From contig NZ_CP045178.1 in assembly GCF_009296025.1 (NCBI RefSeq), positions 4,774,001-4,838,000 on the forward strand: a stretch of 64,000 nucleotides of DNA, read 5' to 3'. This document shows, piece after piece, positions 63,701 to 64,000 of the stretch. The notes under the pieces are model-generated. The model was not told the DNA's origin. It did not search any database and worked only from the letters and a program-made list of their open reading frames with translations. The number at the start of each line of letters is the position of its first letter. The first letter of the stretch is position 1. Position numbers and translations under genes: made by a program. This DNA is from Streptomyces tsukubensis (GTDB taxonomy: Bacteria > Actinomycetota > Actinomycetes > Streptomycetales > Streptomycetaceae).

Positions 63701-64000
63701 GAGGTTCGTACTGGAGGGCAGGGAAGGGAAGGTCCTGTCCCGCTGGCTGGTGCGGGACCCGGCGACGGCGCGCGCCGCCAGGCCGGAGAACGGGCAGGTC
63801 GACTGGGACCGCAGGGAGATCGCATACCCGCTCGTCGACCGGGACCACCGCGTGTTCGGCTTCATCTCGATGAACCTCGCGGAGGGGACCAACTGGCTCC
63901 GTTCGCACATCTCGCGCCGGATCCGCGAGTCCAGGACGACGATCGTCACGACCCCCGGGCGGACGCGTTACTGGAGCCAGGAGGCGCCCTGGGTGAAGGA
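29658..64000 (+). CDS. Giant modular T7SS-linked effector, at least 11,447 residues (3' end outside window)
   Basis: One frame stays open from the ATG at 29658, immediately after the preceding TAG, to base 64000. I find no in-frame stop. Order of parts by residue: 1-370 helical ESX-effector-like N-terminus; 371-765 Pro/Gly/Ser/Asp linker; 765-1330 duplicated helical region; zincin domain with HEFAH at 1590-1594; OTU-like domain 1832-2088; papain-fold module P1 from 2150; module A1 from about 3285; P2 from about 4290; then A2 to A7 to the window edge. Every A module has a G-W-D/N-W motif, and the six complete ones have a His and a Cys 46 residues apart. The N-terminus resembles CpnT-type effectors and the module resembles giant streptomycete proteins that I recall being named lonely-Cys-domain proteins; both are from memory and untested. 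Likely exported by the adjacent ESX system. Target, cleavage and immunity gene are unknown. No adenylation or ketosynthase motifs are present, so it is not an NRPS or PKS. Confidence 0.93.
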   Translation, partial: MLDKYRKDIYTEKERWLMFGLTGALPPSGVPELGFDSPDLFNNVSKVATDYERQIQDAVSKAEGALPAETARAFKDGIQTLTGIYGGNNVFDQFRGQMRRLGDQQTTLSQKLQAGQWEIWAELATLLIELAAAAAMAFFTGGLSMTQAIYARARAAMNILMALHRMLSYLPIGPSIMEALEEMMQALAVSLAQMIINPPENRIDHPDWENVWQSGLVGAGAAGFIQVFGKLSRIFKDDISNIFKKNFDVDLFNKFDKNLLSGNKNLINNKDYFDNPDLKDFFKKPDPIANAAYNVPETFLTQGLGETLAEFLIIGALTENWKFDMLNFAGAGLSGNVHSGLHSGVTGPASWIHTKVFPQGNMFTRYVNKTYTSGGSGNSTGGSGGPGGNVNTAGGPATGSPEPLVTPPPGPPAPPPPPAPGSSSPLGTTPAPGTGTTPTTVPPATTPRPPSTVSSEIDYDYDSASSEIDYDYDSDSTDYRSLFDGSDAGSDVSSTTSEIPPALPPVTNTTSTGLGTTSSSLPQISNLNAPLTKGFSPTPGYDGMPDPDNAYNPLPQDADPETVGLNNTDKDLSGLGSGLKPGGLPGSGVGPLGQPGNSGITNNSGVNSPLDQEAPAPEAQGPLGAPPTTGSTPPVSQTSGGPQPSGQPAGGQQSGGQQPGGQGSRGPGVRDSAETVFPGTPESDADSLYDGDTDSDTETDEDRRTNPDARTGQDSGTTPRRSPAPGPVQPDGQSDPAAPTPVLTQSGGTQLPGEGRVPGDQAPRVPRDDAQRRWMADRLTEGDLRGNPQPLAPDELISIADMESAGLKPDNVQRTVAALGGGALTVRDSGLTPLEQAQLLMVRPAPWTAVLDTVAARASLRIWDSAYQEFATDEGASDTAPEDSSPENVAAAWDTALALVLPPDPHPTAADSRFAGAEFRAAVRKVAGHLLTGGPDPRSGVALADEVRDELGLPPLVRPATTSTESSPTDLRAPLPPTATATMSTGSGPVEAAAPLPPTALATTSGGPAETTTPPAPDPVPAPEDAAETVTSPAPLPTAGGDRNGHTEDGAGGTRLRAEPGPAPDATAPDPREAAITLVRGDLLAAWNDYATAVAALERLEQRVASGAGLRAGTVGALARVRSRAVRAYRNWTDAETRLRGLGEQPPVPRVDHDDAGRRAVAAQVTAEDVPVDLRDAETDPRTLVTVEELRAAGVTPPQGQPPATEGTPLATLEPVDRVRVLMTRPGPWPSAFDTVAANVARRKWQEARADFVTNTGRGQGAAVSRAWEKAMGLILPRELYQRESLFPYAADPYRDSVTRVAALLAASGSHEAATLLAGSLRRGLGLSSHLHGGAPSVRTRALPPPPESSTEPALSPDPALSSDPALSLDPAPAPRPTPPSDVAESDLEAISPSSPELVDLAGRLPGMSAPQRAGELSLLSQADRNYLAADQTLVQALHDGLSRRDFAATAAQLMVRVADGVQQPYAARRAAQELLTAMLTDRQQGPPRGPGTPPFAIVTDELRRGPNVALSLLNQGTRVLVVPRDERMTSHGPFTELDGDTTQDGRPWETTRGVHHNGQVAFTEENLLGEKTSVGLRSHFADGYSTATHEFAHALHQGALNPFVQAWIKRVYDAKIDRERKNQKRSERGRKVTPVAWPDGPWRDPSGRNPGTNYSSHDEFEYFAQLVNVYLGTNHGTDHHTGQPRNNGAQWVRDNDRALLPLLVRLFGGEPTALRNGSVNPYEQTQADNQLWADFRELWQSAESQLTVDPAETVDPAETVDPAETVAPVGTVAPVDTVDNAAITETAPAITETAPAITETVPGTTETAPDPLVEEDPEGQAVRPPRPRGAVLSVPRDGDSLVSAVLASDPALLRDQLTGLAERAPEAHAWLSDPARVRRDLAGPAQALAATPYATVVAAARGLVAERLLADRGRGADQALWQYRLSSLGAGSFAVRAAEMDLAELVTRLDELGVPLPGEGRFTTDEGLRGELTDLLLRNEPLGDDELTALTAAVLDWSDHWNSAEGEAFAPLLAHVLGARFDVFRAGRYGVAGPLDFRTHLPVGPADATRTVELFHTATYARRTVTADGTTTVTWVPSGNEHYEGSDATVPAAAPPRLETPPPEDRRTPPPGETETPPPGETASVTAEPRRTRALDDPRLAPVPASRPALSGDSLAARVNEVIPRGAVRVPTFGRCAALVRGLGDALFPDGVRAGVALDDLAVGRSATEHALAAGPGWRPVRAWDQVADALAVQGAGPGSVAFVLAGAQGGRRGHAWAAYHLADGGVTWVDLTRPEEDRLSDGPPRTVPLDARAVIVGPAGRVLPEALPLTEGAPSTDTWQALVDAPVNHEYDAWGLEHEDVRMIEIRYEEGDPEDYSHDPLAFGNGLMAVVDKRAVYRDPTTGRLQGKRPRVARGQNPPVAEDAYIVELVVDPMQVMEEEERQTLDEGLSALERAKAALSRVDSLGRPLPLSELLLPEDGWELTGLGERVTGVHPAFPDQPPGAYEQLTAGVSAIGLRGLQHLVLRRLTQPTMEPVFLAGNEVGRVLAREYVLELVNADPARVDALSPFFAAVPDIEEVWGYSWLLFNEAAAEPVATRMSDNLLIKNLLAAASRHSFDHLLRTLRPRSRAFLHDHVEHINAVADTQLTTLMAELRQGLATFKDFPANVFDVTTRDNVSPREKMNAGLTGRTSLDRPLGRYESVGMVEFGELDTASGRLLVALILVELRHYGFDRLMRPGQLRQLAEELAEFLRQDYERAKANRLPMSENELGESLLRILDNPVVGDLAPFLMLTREGLPLAGGVRHPLLDVPTALDIAKAVGDWALGTPLPDRLREQLREAVEEAESHLPALSRQERQRIVPVVDDALDALSKLTDPEALPDPLERDESVESADGERVSVGDLSVVRHRDDDEETVVGLSFRRAATSARRQETYTLLPEVFAKTPEADGGEEGVPRVSAGHRPPPFSKAFLLGFDGDGALAGLALQSGATARFTYQNLVDVLFALGADLTAQTTDTAAVAMGADLAGPAHADPLEHPIAGQYLATAWDRELWTTASGREPRIVPLPGQNPSARFQLAEGDWWVGFRPDPGTPQLMNISRRVADEQATPEQVLRWVRAIRLLYGIHVENDRETFDALLSGFWALDTHRASRGDRAPLTLGALYRLRDSFSRWQEQPAGPLAQELPRMLDSVASATGEVLELTGLGLTPQYHPLRATELPAAEAPPRPVYARPVSEAGARPGPSRAPGAATGSAASSGRRGGGRARPDDVIRSSRPHSSRPVPMSRVLSSSASSDMSLDSSEDEREQLLPEPQQRALAALYEALPGRAADRDGGLDALVERLNWLRKQHQDLARGQFDLAALTRHVLHLDPDEQVGADTISELLRVASQRPGASNLAQLSAYHLASMGDGLFSDAYRLPPDANGRPRGWNWNGAGIPADADLSVAAQVVERVDGTRDVQRITTPWRDAYLYSASSGPSSITLPGHGGRMRRVPFDVFQELPAFDPDMARVGEGTDLLLAMDAVSSQGVHLADGLVAKYGLNVLSTGGRTEWTRPAGNASRSVLAITARERQEPLGSWLRRDPRTVRAVAERGLGDAAHWSRRLSYWPIVGPDHRLIGYISLDFAEEGDGGWSATSFYARFTAGTPVEKYVIRYPDMERLEARRVPWAELGLPAPGFGVNHGLAGTTAWYTPHGTENTSGRESGRRAAALVALTGLPDNHPFVMDQCYGAMPREAGRGPQDDASVHDKDPRGADPLVDLPEIQHRADALGKMVFSQNYLASVGFTRAPLPGIGVDEGVFEVHPDQRFQGVTPQTAWPVAGPRPEGESLDAVARAAGLHTGPGRASEETREQTLRLVMTLRRVFLPFMDRDNAFRFVDEHALLLRDPDDPRGEMSRVLLRGIGALELMRQRDVEQGRPSVPVFTVDLLELLWEKHQALTGQPGTAEGLSTQERQRSFAALLQAADTASSEQPGRGLTGWIALPEVAGALETLRRFPDPRALVRDTLGLADDAPVGQAQWSRVLWAEIAAERIVGREADDAAKGAFAATVLRLDRADASLFTQAHGAAVRAIAAGRDPGDLAALASHGLEREGALSQDTLLRDADDNVWARDFTGQLAEGDFDHSVVTLMERAPDGSFRPYAEVPAPWYDEDEPDRAAPFVYVAEEGYAPTGAFADLAFRDPVLRELDNRTDGILVVPRAMPDSDDLEVDSLPAQVSLNTAKGWYASTHPVGLHRDGDTVTVAVYPEQGATRPPEEVWGHVPYDDIREAAEDASGDSSSASAMSLSSSPPHVQRSGGPRRAPRPVPAVAPRTGLTWTGLESRVDEVADRARTNIPTLGECAVLVRELGTAVFPGGVRAAVALDDSAVGRGVTETALAAGPGWASVESWSQVENGVRTAGRGSLALVLGRRQGGRLGHAWAAYHLADGTVVWADLLQARGRRLALTPEGADPLRGRQGRSPLEIPALDGRAVIVGASGQVLPTALAPFVQSLSTGQALVDAPTNPGYAGFSFEVEDRHVIQLSVPGLSDLEKMTLATGYGLKLVVEKTAIYWNSAEGRYQHAVPAPVPGERPAAPQIRHIGEFVLDPLQSVADERRLSPREGLRRLEAGRAALARTETEGPTSLAELLPEADGWRVSPGVGDRAVVFPALAGEGGRAYVQPTVGVSTLGLRGAQTLALRRLALPVQDPLFSRGSRYGQDVVLAYVSRLLGVSGQAVASSIPFFAAVPEVDEIWGYAWLLYNEAAAVPFANNWPKPGRFGRTAYGVLSKNLLPAAARHSFPYILRGLRPNNRGFFRAHPGLLGELAVPHLREVRDWFLANVQDFGAVPDSSFTPGGVVREKLNLGLTGRMSQRATLSRYDAIGMVDHGALDTDFGRLAVSLVLLELRHHGFDESTMTPEQIRQAAEELSEFLRQDYERAKEFSVPLSRAAQREALLRIGRHPAVRGIEPFLSLAAMGFPRADGAPNTLLPALDSFDIAREIGAYALGKPLPVDAPAHRSLRRAVERAVARLDGLPADVRERIEPTVRNAERVLEGLADPRNTPAPVVWDGTVEAADGEPVRMREVAVTKHLSAPSPPGAQPRQSLPRVPVGFSSRVGQAWDGQQETYGLLREAQTYTRVSRGPRDAGGPAYGAMESAPEDLPFRGGFGLGLDGDGTGAQLALLSGDVKTFGYPELFDALHALAPELTTATVIVPMGLDVSGPSTRDPLVEPGAGQFLATGWDMWLWTTVSGRAPVLVPADPSRGLGARFQLEEDDAWAGIRPELSGPELDALSARVTGGKASAERVLRWVRAIRLVYGPLLEDDRTAFDQLLRGFWLLDRFRHDRMNDTSLLTWHALRQLMTGYATSMGRPVPPLALGLPLMLVGAASEADEILELSGFDLTPRYVPLRAAEWNDEAAAPPAAPRQVLTRPVDPARDGSARRPGPAGAPRASDGTVTRGAPGRRPGVAAASAGPSARAASPMSTASTPVSEPDPQEVDRHHESVLIEAFGDPEDFPDGAHGALTLLDRLRKRDPEPVGGALLDPEALARRVLMLDPDDEVMSEELATLVELAAQRPDAGSLAELSAFHLYQEGAFEPEFRYADPEGNPLGWDWSQSLPAALDLDRSAVEIHGRQGGGPAVTVSTSPWRTAAGPGGARPYVLGASSGPSSVEILGRRAPLPVLNALMEFNPDASELNAGTQVLLYMSDVIARGLQAQDGFASRQGWTVWATNGTVKTLIPPGEQRPRPVIALTSQVGTGPVSGWLVRSRDTATAAATPRGDGAVDWGRNMIARPVIGADHHLSAFLAVDLDTDPDGGYARSYRAAQFAVTQWWHVNRPGRKVTWDPQPVPWWGMGMLPPIPVAMHAGVASSSWPTASGVAHPGPSEFVRRVAFLVEQFGLSEGQPLLLVGCNLGTSGSATYHGMPNPPVLDGVPVGVDPLEDLSQSQLVADDQERWAFVAPYNIGSYGSSELTGSQGLDVPVFTLATDQRELLTGWVINRPRPKGPVLDALAERAHLPVGEAGTRERTLRLWWAMVHKFGPLVDSDPQFAKAWSGIGALELMREADEQLNRAGAQRFTMDLFDYLATSSPSAQPSLTTLLTHGEPTGLAATPHGRLLLEAAGVREGGDAETLSEWLPMEPVVKALDELHSLPDPGARVKDVLGLADDAPVGEKQASRALWASVKAALAADRHLIPDPARFDTAAVRRAAAAGRNVESAAELGSHELELAGALAPDGVLRDGDDDAWGRDFSDETREPGTFDPGVVTLLTRGPDGSTVVVGTEPAPWNGDPRQAGRSPQKPFVYTGTSAPGTPGELGDLAYRDRELRIPLANVPGIAVFPHAMPPGGGPAVVGSRPGELARNTGKTWWASTADVQLHRDSESGTYTVGVFVEPGSPPTSLHTWGRVTPDMGDPRNTSAPQPAGAAPAGAAFVPQGGAEFLATPPRPAPEPAPPRRMFTRPVADVARDTGEQRTYDQDAPALRDAPTRQDDPARTADLTPGYPNSGRGRPGSAMSMADSTSSDSSGSAMELDDDPRETRSAEQIEEEYARILQELFGPRAARENAWAMGREALAALDRLRRREPEWASGPLDLGALTRDVLMLGRGEATPELRRELLAVVLDTDARGAYGLTRDSLAVLSAHYLVREGAFDAQYRIAPDAQNRARGWDWTGKLPDAFDLRNSAVAVVRENGTPSVEQGRSAWFRDGRPEPYLYSAGSDPVRIRVAGRGTFERLVPFKVFIELPAFDPDLGQVPPEADLLLAMNRIHGLGLVLPYGLAAQYDRGVWTHDTQAMWAQPPGQSGPSVLTLFAQEKQSVWGNWLRSDPARVRAAVATGLGDAAHWRRQFTFRTSGDAGHGPTGFTAMDFDAMPGSERWNRTRDAARLWQSSWRVFVRPGRAVRHTDLRPLPWVMADLPDPVHLTIHGLAGVTLWPTPVGTRPTSGAASAVRMAGLIALTGLSDDHPVAAGNCFGGTPRERRRPYTGIPSVFDYEPRGADPLEDMPELQLVADHSGKTIFANLYEGYVGAGQNAPQLRLSAEVPVHGVGTDPRGRGITTATGFVVFRPRPTGAALDALARVTGLHTGQGPVSEETRARTLRVVMALRRISTPFKDMSGRFLALDEHALPLRDARLARDPRHERARELLRGMGALELMRTADPTLNGQDVHGTRRFTVDLFEAAADVHGTRPGQGPGSTAGGVSSLVEERYGRLLEDAGREWDGQPRRRLTQWLELPALTRALSMMNSAQDPEALIRGVLGLEDGAPVEEAEWSRTLWAGVKAQQLTEGMRSEAAKGAFAATILRLDASGPAGLRAAAARFVEARSAVARALAAGRDPGSLDELASYGLEEDGAFAREGLLLDSGRRRWGRILDEEEYRAGDFDPNVVTLMERSADGRSFVPYDTEPAPWPVRDGTAPFVYVMDEDYAPAGQFGDLVSHDPELHARSAGSPAVLAVGRTRPAGPPVAGSLPVEFARNTGKVPHFSTHSVGLHRDAATGVSTVAVYPKDGASRAPRSTWGKVWPDQADRLSQPLSGTDTGPLSSDQFSHPWFGYTSSGQAPMTAMSTNTPGGPGRVFVRRVEEVFDDSETESGSESGSTSRPDSSSDSSSDSSSDSSSESGSADESGSGPSSSSSSSSSSSSSGSESEYEGLSDDSGYASRSSSSTDSSYDPGSDESGSDSGYDPGRETDSETESDSDSDSDSDSDSDSDSDSDSDFTPAPAPMPTTTVAGLPVRPVNAPSGSATRPANAPSQLPVRTRTAPFPTAVAPRYDDVLDALFGPERAGQDPDRDRARTALATLDALSETEPLLRRDGVLDLEAMARKVLLLGPDATVSPDESRDLLKVAADPRAMSARTTVRLSAVYLVRKGVYADRFRRLDAQGRPRGWDWSGAVPDQADLTVSGVQSTDQRGATVTTGIGPAPWGAGSGAYVYAATSNARTIRVKGREEFDRRVPHEVFAELTDFDPDLSDAPADVPIVLAMPQVLSSNLNLADALVMRSGRPVGATNGSVIWAPKPGRDAGFMLALDNRDSHAPWASWLLRDPAAVEAGRPDGTVDWNQEQITWPLPGPGHRFQGFVSMDLTATEGDKGHARTRDYARSASVRRYVVLGVGRKWAAESPREVPWDAAPFNANLHGWPGVSVWQTVGGQTEQRASESARMIAAQMRLAGLPEGHPLLLSSCYGSTPRGSDRPLPYWPESGPRPAVLDPLLDLSVAQYTANETGGPVYAAPYQTALVPERSVVEGSTSDELVFVVFTDERGGPADVVLVLPEPKGAALDEVARAAHLHDDAGPASEEVRERALGLVRALRLVFGADVADRADYGTLLSGIGALESGRAADGALNRPGGLLFTMELFENLAHAHAGGGQPSAAATAADHEALLRTAADRWTAGERGALTAWLPLPRVTRALEWASTGEDREPMARDILSLNPAAPLSEREWSRAVWARAGAVRLAVGVVDRGEFAQRILRLDQPDEDHFLAAVAAARRAIAAGRDPHDLDGLASHGLELAGMLSSAKLLRGPGGQVWGRGLSEGPNAPYPPERFDPTKVTLMKWGPNGTFVPGSTTEVAPWSGEGRVDPFVYAAFGPAPPTGQLAELAYRDPELLTLRVDVPVITSTVRAPAPGFPVQGSALAALAGSAGKEWWGSTHMTGLYLDPRTGVLTLAVYPEPWEAEAPTNTWRYANPDHGDQLPSDEPVSSDQASTGLTALPTDQRTIQAAPPQEAARPVFGRPVAETTAVPKPISRVSSAASVSSAWSASSASSASSVSSVSSASSASSTVSTASTVFTSESTQPLQTNMPKPGSGTASSSKRGKPSTGRGQSGRGGSSTGRGQSSTVPQGSSTGRGQSGRGGSSTGRGQSGRGEFSTGYGQSGRGESSTGYGQSSSTGRASSSTARGKTPATPASALVVGPHEALLTSLYGPPSGDAEFRAEARAALIGLDALRRRELPLFSGGPLDLDLMAEHVMLLDPVDPVTVERHRELLRAAMDPRAQGARSLTTLTAVYLIHKGVFADRYRRLDAQGNPRGWDWNAQRVPLDADLTRSAVELVDPTSGIFYRDDGLAPWGRGPEPYLLAAESDQAGVLLRGENGFEMPVPPAVFDELMKFDTTLPTMAADVPVLLAMPEVSSWNLNLQDSMVSRHDREVWASNGIVRWADSTTNSQRPVLVVSYQEKEGVRGQWLLRDPATVRAAATLPYGGAVDWSRKEIAFPLAGTDHRLYAYISMDLLGQQDRGSGRSNLYARLAAIKSYVVLQPGRMTPLMSHVVPWVAANLPTPVFVNNHGGAGFVSWLTHLGSERIDPLTSARMTAYQVALTGLPLSHPLVALICLAAMAGGTDRSKASPPVAGGRLAGAAAVPLPTGADPLSDPPAGQYLSNETRRRVYSTSYSNAVERAGASGRQTNPDEVVIILLTDQRGAETYWVVFVPEPRDAELDEVARAAHLHDGSGPASAEVRERALRLVRALRLVFGADVAERADYGTLLSGIGVLESGRAADSALNRPGGRRFTMELFETLAQAYTGTGQTARGVTVGSYRRLLTAAAGQWEAGERGALTARLPLPEVTRALDLMSAAPDPDSLIRDVLGLDRAAPVGEAEWSRTVWAQVKTARFLQGRQDQDVLIQRMLHLPAPDPSRYRDTADAVRRALAAGRDAEDIDALASHSRERDGALSLATLRVDVTGRMWGRSLGTGPHLPGAFDLSRITLMGWGPNGLMTNIGVEIAPWHTPGGLKPFVYDVDGALAPDGELGDLAYRDPVLRDMDPGVPVIVVAASAIPPGAHPTSGLLGELARSTGKLMWGSLNHTGLYTDPRTGVTTLAVYPAPGGYPALPHTWNVVRPGDADHPPALPPASTPPSSPGRTVPGSPVQVRSAPVTPAPVGSAPATPVQGHSAPATPAPVYSAPESPVPVYSAPGSPSPVGSPPPAFAGLRSFPTNAATRIPAPTGAVETGRTRVLTRPVEADAASVRDVSLLVPDTESRLSYAPDTETGLSYAPDTDVDMVDASHSPAASPSSDASGETVTSTAPLPPPVPYAVARHYEEMLTDLFGPRAENESFWREARAALALLDRLRASYPELRDDPLDLDLLVHGVLMLEPGQSATVRDHADLVRVAMAPEVQGAQNLEVLSAYHLVLNGAFDAKFRHLDDQGRPRGWNWMETSLSNLDLSMTATAVGQNQRGATITMGRGAAPWTVGKRPGEEVYLYAAASDKERITIRGRGRFEALTPFEVFIELAAFDPVQPTMGPNVPFLLAMPDVSAWNLFLQDGLVARFGRETWATNGSFRWTTPSWASLRTVPVLESFPEMPPANWLMRDPATLRAVAALRGGDTTVWDRSVMAFPLVGPDFRLTGFISDELGPGRSGGNFRSRMMSRAAEATAYVVKRPGRHRTVEGPHPLPWLAAGKPSVVFATLHGLPGVTYWWTSSGMRTIRVLEGAARIAWQVAQTGTPKTVPVVVASCFGATSRGLYQAMGHRHAAGALPPVRDWLSDPSLVQASANLTGRTAYGSSYELSVNTWQQVRLPGDANAMVFGLETDLRGDQEDWTVRRPEPEGAALDVWVDDAGLAPSSRLTEEERAEARFRTMTLARVLTHFFGGLVVEAAEFPQVMRAMGFLERMRAMDPALNHPGAHVFTVALFETLLTEYQRGRQASGLPTPTDTSPLARHMLNDMSRGWAASPLGLPLTKWLPLPFVTETLAAMAAPGGEARVRDILGLDDAAQLGEEEASQALWAQVKVERATRGFTDERKGTFAAIMLGLDQPDRGRFDDALTAAYRAVAAGRRPTHIYEMASHRLELDGVLSQGTLMAAPAGGAPWGRHLTAPVKIRGIFDSQVVTLLRRKPDGSGFEPFATEPAPWHQRGAGAPFVYGMPHGDQAEPNPELLADLFYRDPALRGRPHNHPVLTTHPVRPMPPGSTPVGGGVLGLFARSTGKRWYASTSPTTMWYDKDSRSHRLAVLPLEGQTEALRNTLRVFTPDMGDGMVEEYPIGLAAATAVPVAPAQTAPGASTSQRVQELSSDYVEGEDSPRRVFGRPVGLPADSAPDNASDSAPDSAFDAVLDGAPDTAPGTSWDGSSDTVRDSGSDTVRDSGSDTVRDSGSDTAWDSGSDTAWDSGSDTAWEGTSDTASDIAQDSAADDAAMMEYIAALTNASRPDPSQVPPTGPPRAPVGLPTRERQDSAPEYHRFLAEIYRGRETPAGALEALRRLDRLRAEVPALRQGPFDPIELARHVLMLESAEDVSRAEIEELLRLATDPRTQEARGLAVLSAVHLVDQGVLDDQYRRKDAQGNARGWDWTENGLPTGLDLSTTGARTGTNVTEEPSGWSSGADPYLFASAGSDQETIRVRGRRGFQRPVPHEVFVEMVAFDTEHGKLPKDVPFVVATGQVASWNLHLQDGLAIRFDRAAWAPNGELSLSTPEETGRPRFVLEGREGKVLSRWLVRDPATARAARPENGQVDWDRREIAYPLVDRDHRVFGFISMNLAEGTNWLRSHISRRIRESRTTIVTTPGRTRYWSQEAPWVK
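30771..31960 (+). other. Giant protein: Pro/Gly/Ser/Asp-rich linker with SSEIDYDYDS repeat
   Basis: Residues 371-765 are low complexity. They include TPPPGPPAPPPPPAPG, a tandem SSEIDYDYDS at about 31018-31080, and a GGQQSGGQQPGGQG stretch. The linker is probably extended and flexible, spanning between the export domain and the enzymatic part. Confidence 0.8.
31961..33660 (+). other. Giant protein: duplicated helical domain
   Basis: Two related segments of about 150 residues start at about 32178 (RPAPWTAVLDTVAARASLRIW) and 33324 (RPGPWPSAFDTVAANVARRKW). Each ends in an Ala-rich helix of the form VR/TKVA..LL. They are separated by a Pro/Ala/Thr linker and a helix. I do not recognise the family. 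Confidence 0.6.
34100..34800 (+). other. Giant protein: predicted zinc metalloprotease domain (anthrax lethal factor-like)
   Basis: The zincin motif H1590-E-F-A-H1594 is followed at 1658-1668 by HDEFEYFAQLVNV, which can supply the third ligand (Glu1660 or Glu1662). This matches the HEFGH...EFFAE layout of lethal-factor (M34/ATLF) proteases. It is preceded by strands ending in FAIVTDELRRGPNVAL and VLVVPRDERM. All ligands are intact, so activity is expected. Confidence 0.7.
34902..35085 (+). repeat. Linker repeats TVDPAE and AITETAP
   Basis: Three exact 18-bp units encode TVDPAE at 34902-34958. Three 21-bp units encode AITETAP at about 35003-35064. They link the zincin and OTU-like domains. 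Confidence 0.85.
35150..35920 (+). other. Giant protein: OTU-like domain with Ser in place of the catalytic Cys
   Basis: The start reads VPRDGDSLVSAVLASDP, matching the OTU pattern D-G-D-C-L-F-x-A but with Ser1841 at the nucleophile position. The end reads NEHYEG with His2083, matching the terminal H-Y of OTU deubiquitinases. A helical middle (ATVVAAARGLVAERLL) also fits. It is either an inactive relative or one with altered chemistry. Assignment rests on motifs only. Confidence 0.5.
36100..39260 (+). other. Giant protein: module P1 (papain-fold toxin-like, helical, degenerate His/Cys region)
   Basis: A papain-like triad is visible: Cys2177 (TFGRCAALVRGL), His2256 (RRGHAWAAYHLADG) and Asp2272 (VTWVDL). 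This is the pattern of the toxin glutamine-deamidase (papain fold toxin 1) family. A helical part of about 500 residues follows (PFFAAVPDIEEVWGYSWLLFNEAAA...ELRHYGF). The C-terminal part (AFLLGFDGDG...VAMGADLAGP...ADPLEHPIAGQYLA) resembles the His/Cys part of A modules but has Asp and Met at the key positions. Confidence 0.65.
39510..42420 (+). other. Giant protein: module A1 (His3660/Cys3706)
   Basis: First copy of the A module. It has an N-terminal helical part (FDLAALTRHVLHLDPDE), GWNW at 39879-39890, and a beta-rich core (SSITLPGHGGRMRRVPFDVFQELPAFDPD...LLAMD). Then come NHG with His3660 (40635) and DQCYGAMPRE with Cys3706 (40773). After these lie RGADPLVDLPEIQ, a helical bundle with SEETREQTLRLVMTLRR, and a C-terminal beta part (VTLMERAPDGSF...STHPVGLHRDGDTVTVAVYPE). 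Confidence 0.75.
42530..45760 (+). other. Giant protein: module P2 (second papain-fold module)
   Basis: Second copy of the P module, 6,420 bp after P1. The triad is Cys4317 (TLGECAVLVREL), His4394 (RLGHAWAAYHLADG) and Asp4410 (VVWADL). Helical and degenerate His/Cys parts follow as in P1 (GLGLDGDG...VIVPMGLDV...RDPLVEPGAGQFLA). Confidence 0.65.
46010..48740 (+). other. Giant protein: module A2 (His5819/Cys5865)
   Basis: Second A module: GWDW at 46350-46361, AMHAGVASSSW with His5819 (47112) and LLLVGCNLGTSGS with Cys5865 (47250). The residue after His is Ala rather than Gly, the only such case. The module otherwise follows A1, including VGVDPLEDLSQSQLVAD after the Cys. Confidence 0.75.
49130..52070 (+). 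other. Giant protein: module A3 (His6874/Cys6920)
   Basis: Third A module: GWDW at 49509-49520, TIHGLAGVTLW with His6874 (50277) and AAGNCFGGTPRE with Cys6920 (50415). RGADPLEDMPELQLVAD follows. Confidence 0.75.
52570..52645 (+). repeat. Asp-Ser dipeptide tract in the A3-A4 linker
   Basis: A run of alternating gac/tcc or tcg codons (52578-52640) encodes about 21 residues of alternating Asp and Ser. It lies within a larger Ser/Asp/Glu-rich linker from about 52240 that also has Ser-only stretches. It resembles the SD linkers of bacterial surface proteins. Confidence 0.9.
52790..55550 (+). other. Giant protein: module A4 (His8079/Cys8125)
   Basis: Fourth A module: GWDW at 53148-53159, NLHGWPGVSVW with His8079 (53892) and LLLSSCYGSTPRG with Cys8125 (54030). 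DPLLDLSVAQYTANETGGPVY follows. A segment at about 54318-54555 is nearly identical at DNA level to the same part of A5. Confidence 0.75.
55921..56150 (+). repeat. STGRGQSGRGGS linker repeats (36-bp units)
   Basis: About six units of 24-42 bp built on tcctccaccgggcgtgggcag encode S-S-T-G-R/Y-G-Q-S-G-R-G-G/E. Later units change Arg to Tyr and Gly to Glu. They join A4 to A5 and follow a run of Ser/Ala-Ser dipeptides (SASSASSASSVSSVSS). Confidence 0.88.
56200..58980 (+). other. Giant protein: module A5 (His9221/Cys9267)
   Basis: Fifth A module: GWDW at 56556-56567, NNHGGAGFVSW with His9221 (57318) and LVALICLAAMAGG with Cys9267 (57456). The stretch after the Cys is the most divergent of the copies. 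GADPLSDPPAGQYLSNETRRRVY follows. Confidence 0.72.
59040..59220 (+). repeat. Pro-rich linker repeats (SAPATPAPV type) between A5 and A6
   Basis: Imperfect units based on tccgctccggcgactccg encode S-A-P-A-T-P and V-Y-S-A-P-x-S-P motifs, giving an extended Pro-rich hinge. Confidence 0.75.
59550..62400 (+). other. Giant protein: module A6 (His10343/Cys10389)
   Basis: Sixth A module: GWNW at 59910-59921, TLHGLPGVTYW with His10343 (60684) and VVVASCFGATSRG with Cys10389 (60822). It is followed by the helical bundle and the C-terminal beta part (STSPTTMWYDKDSRSHRLAVLPLE). Confidence 0.75.
62668..62810 (+). repeat. DTVRDSGS/DTAWDSGS linker repeats (24-bp units)
   Basis: At least five 24-bp units encode S-D-T-V-R-D-S-G three times, then S-D-T-A-W-D-S-G twice. 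They are flanked by degenerate units (DSAPDSAFD, DTAWEGTSD). They lie in the A6-A7 linker. Confidence 0.88.
62970..64000 (+). other. Giant protein: module A7 (partial)
   Basis: Seventh A module. It shows FDPIELARHVLMLESAED, GWDW at 63306-63317 and the beta-rich core (VRDPATARAARPENGQVDWDRREIAYPLV). The window ends at APWVKE, just before the expected His and Cys. Confidence 0.75.
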
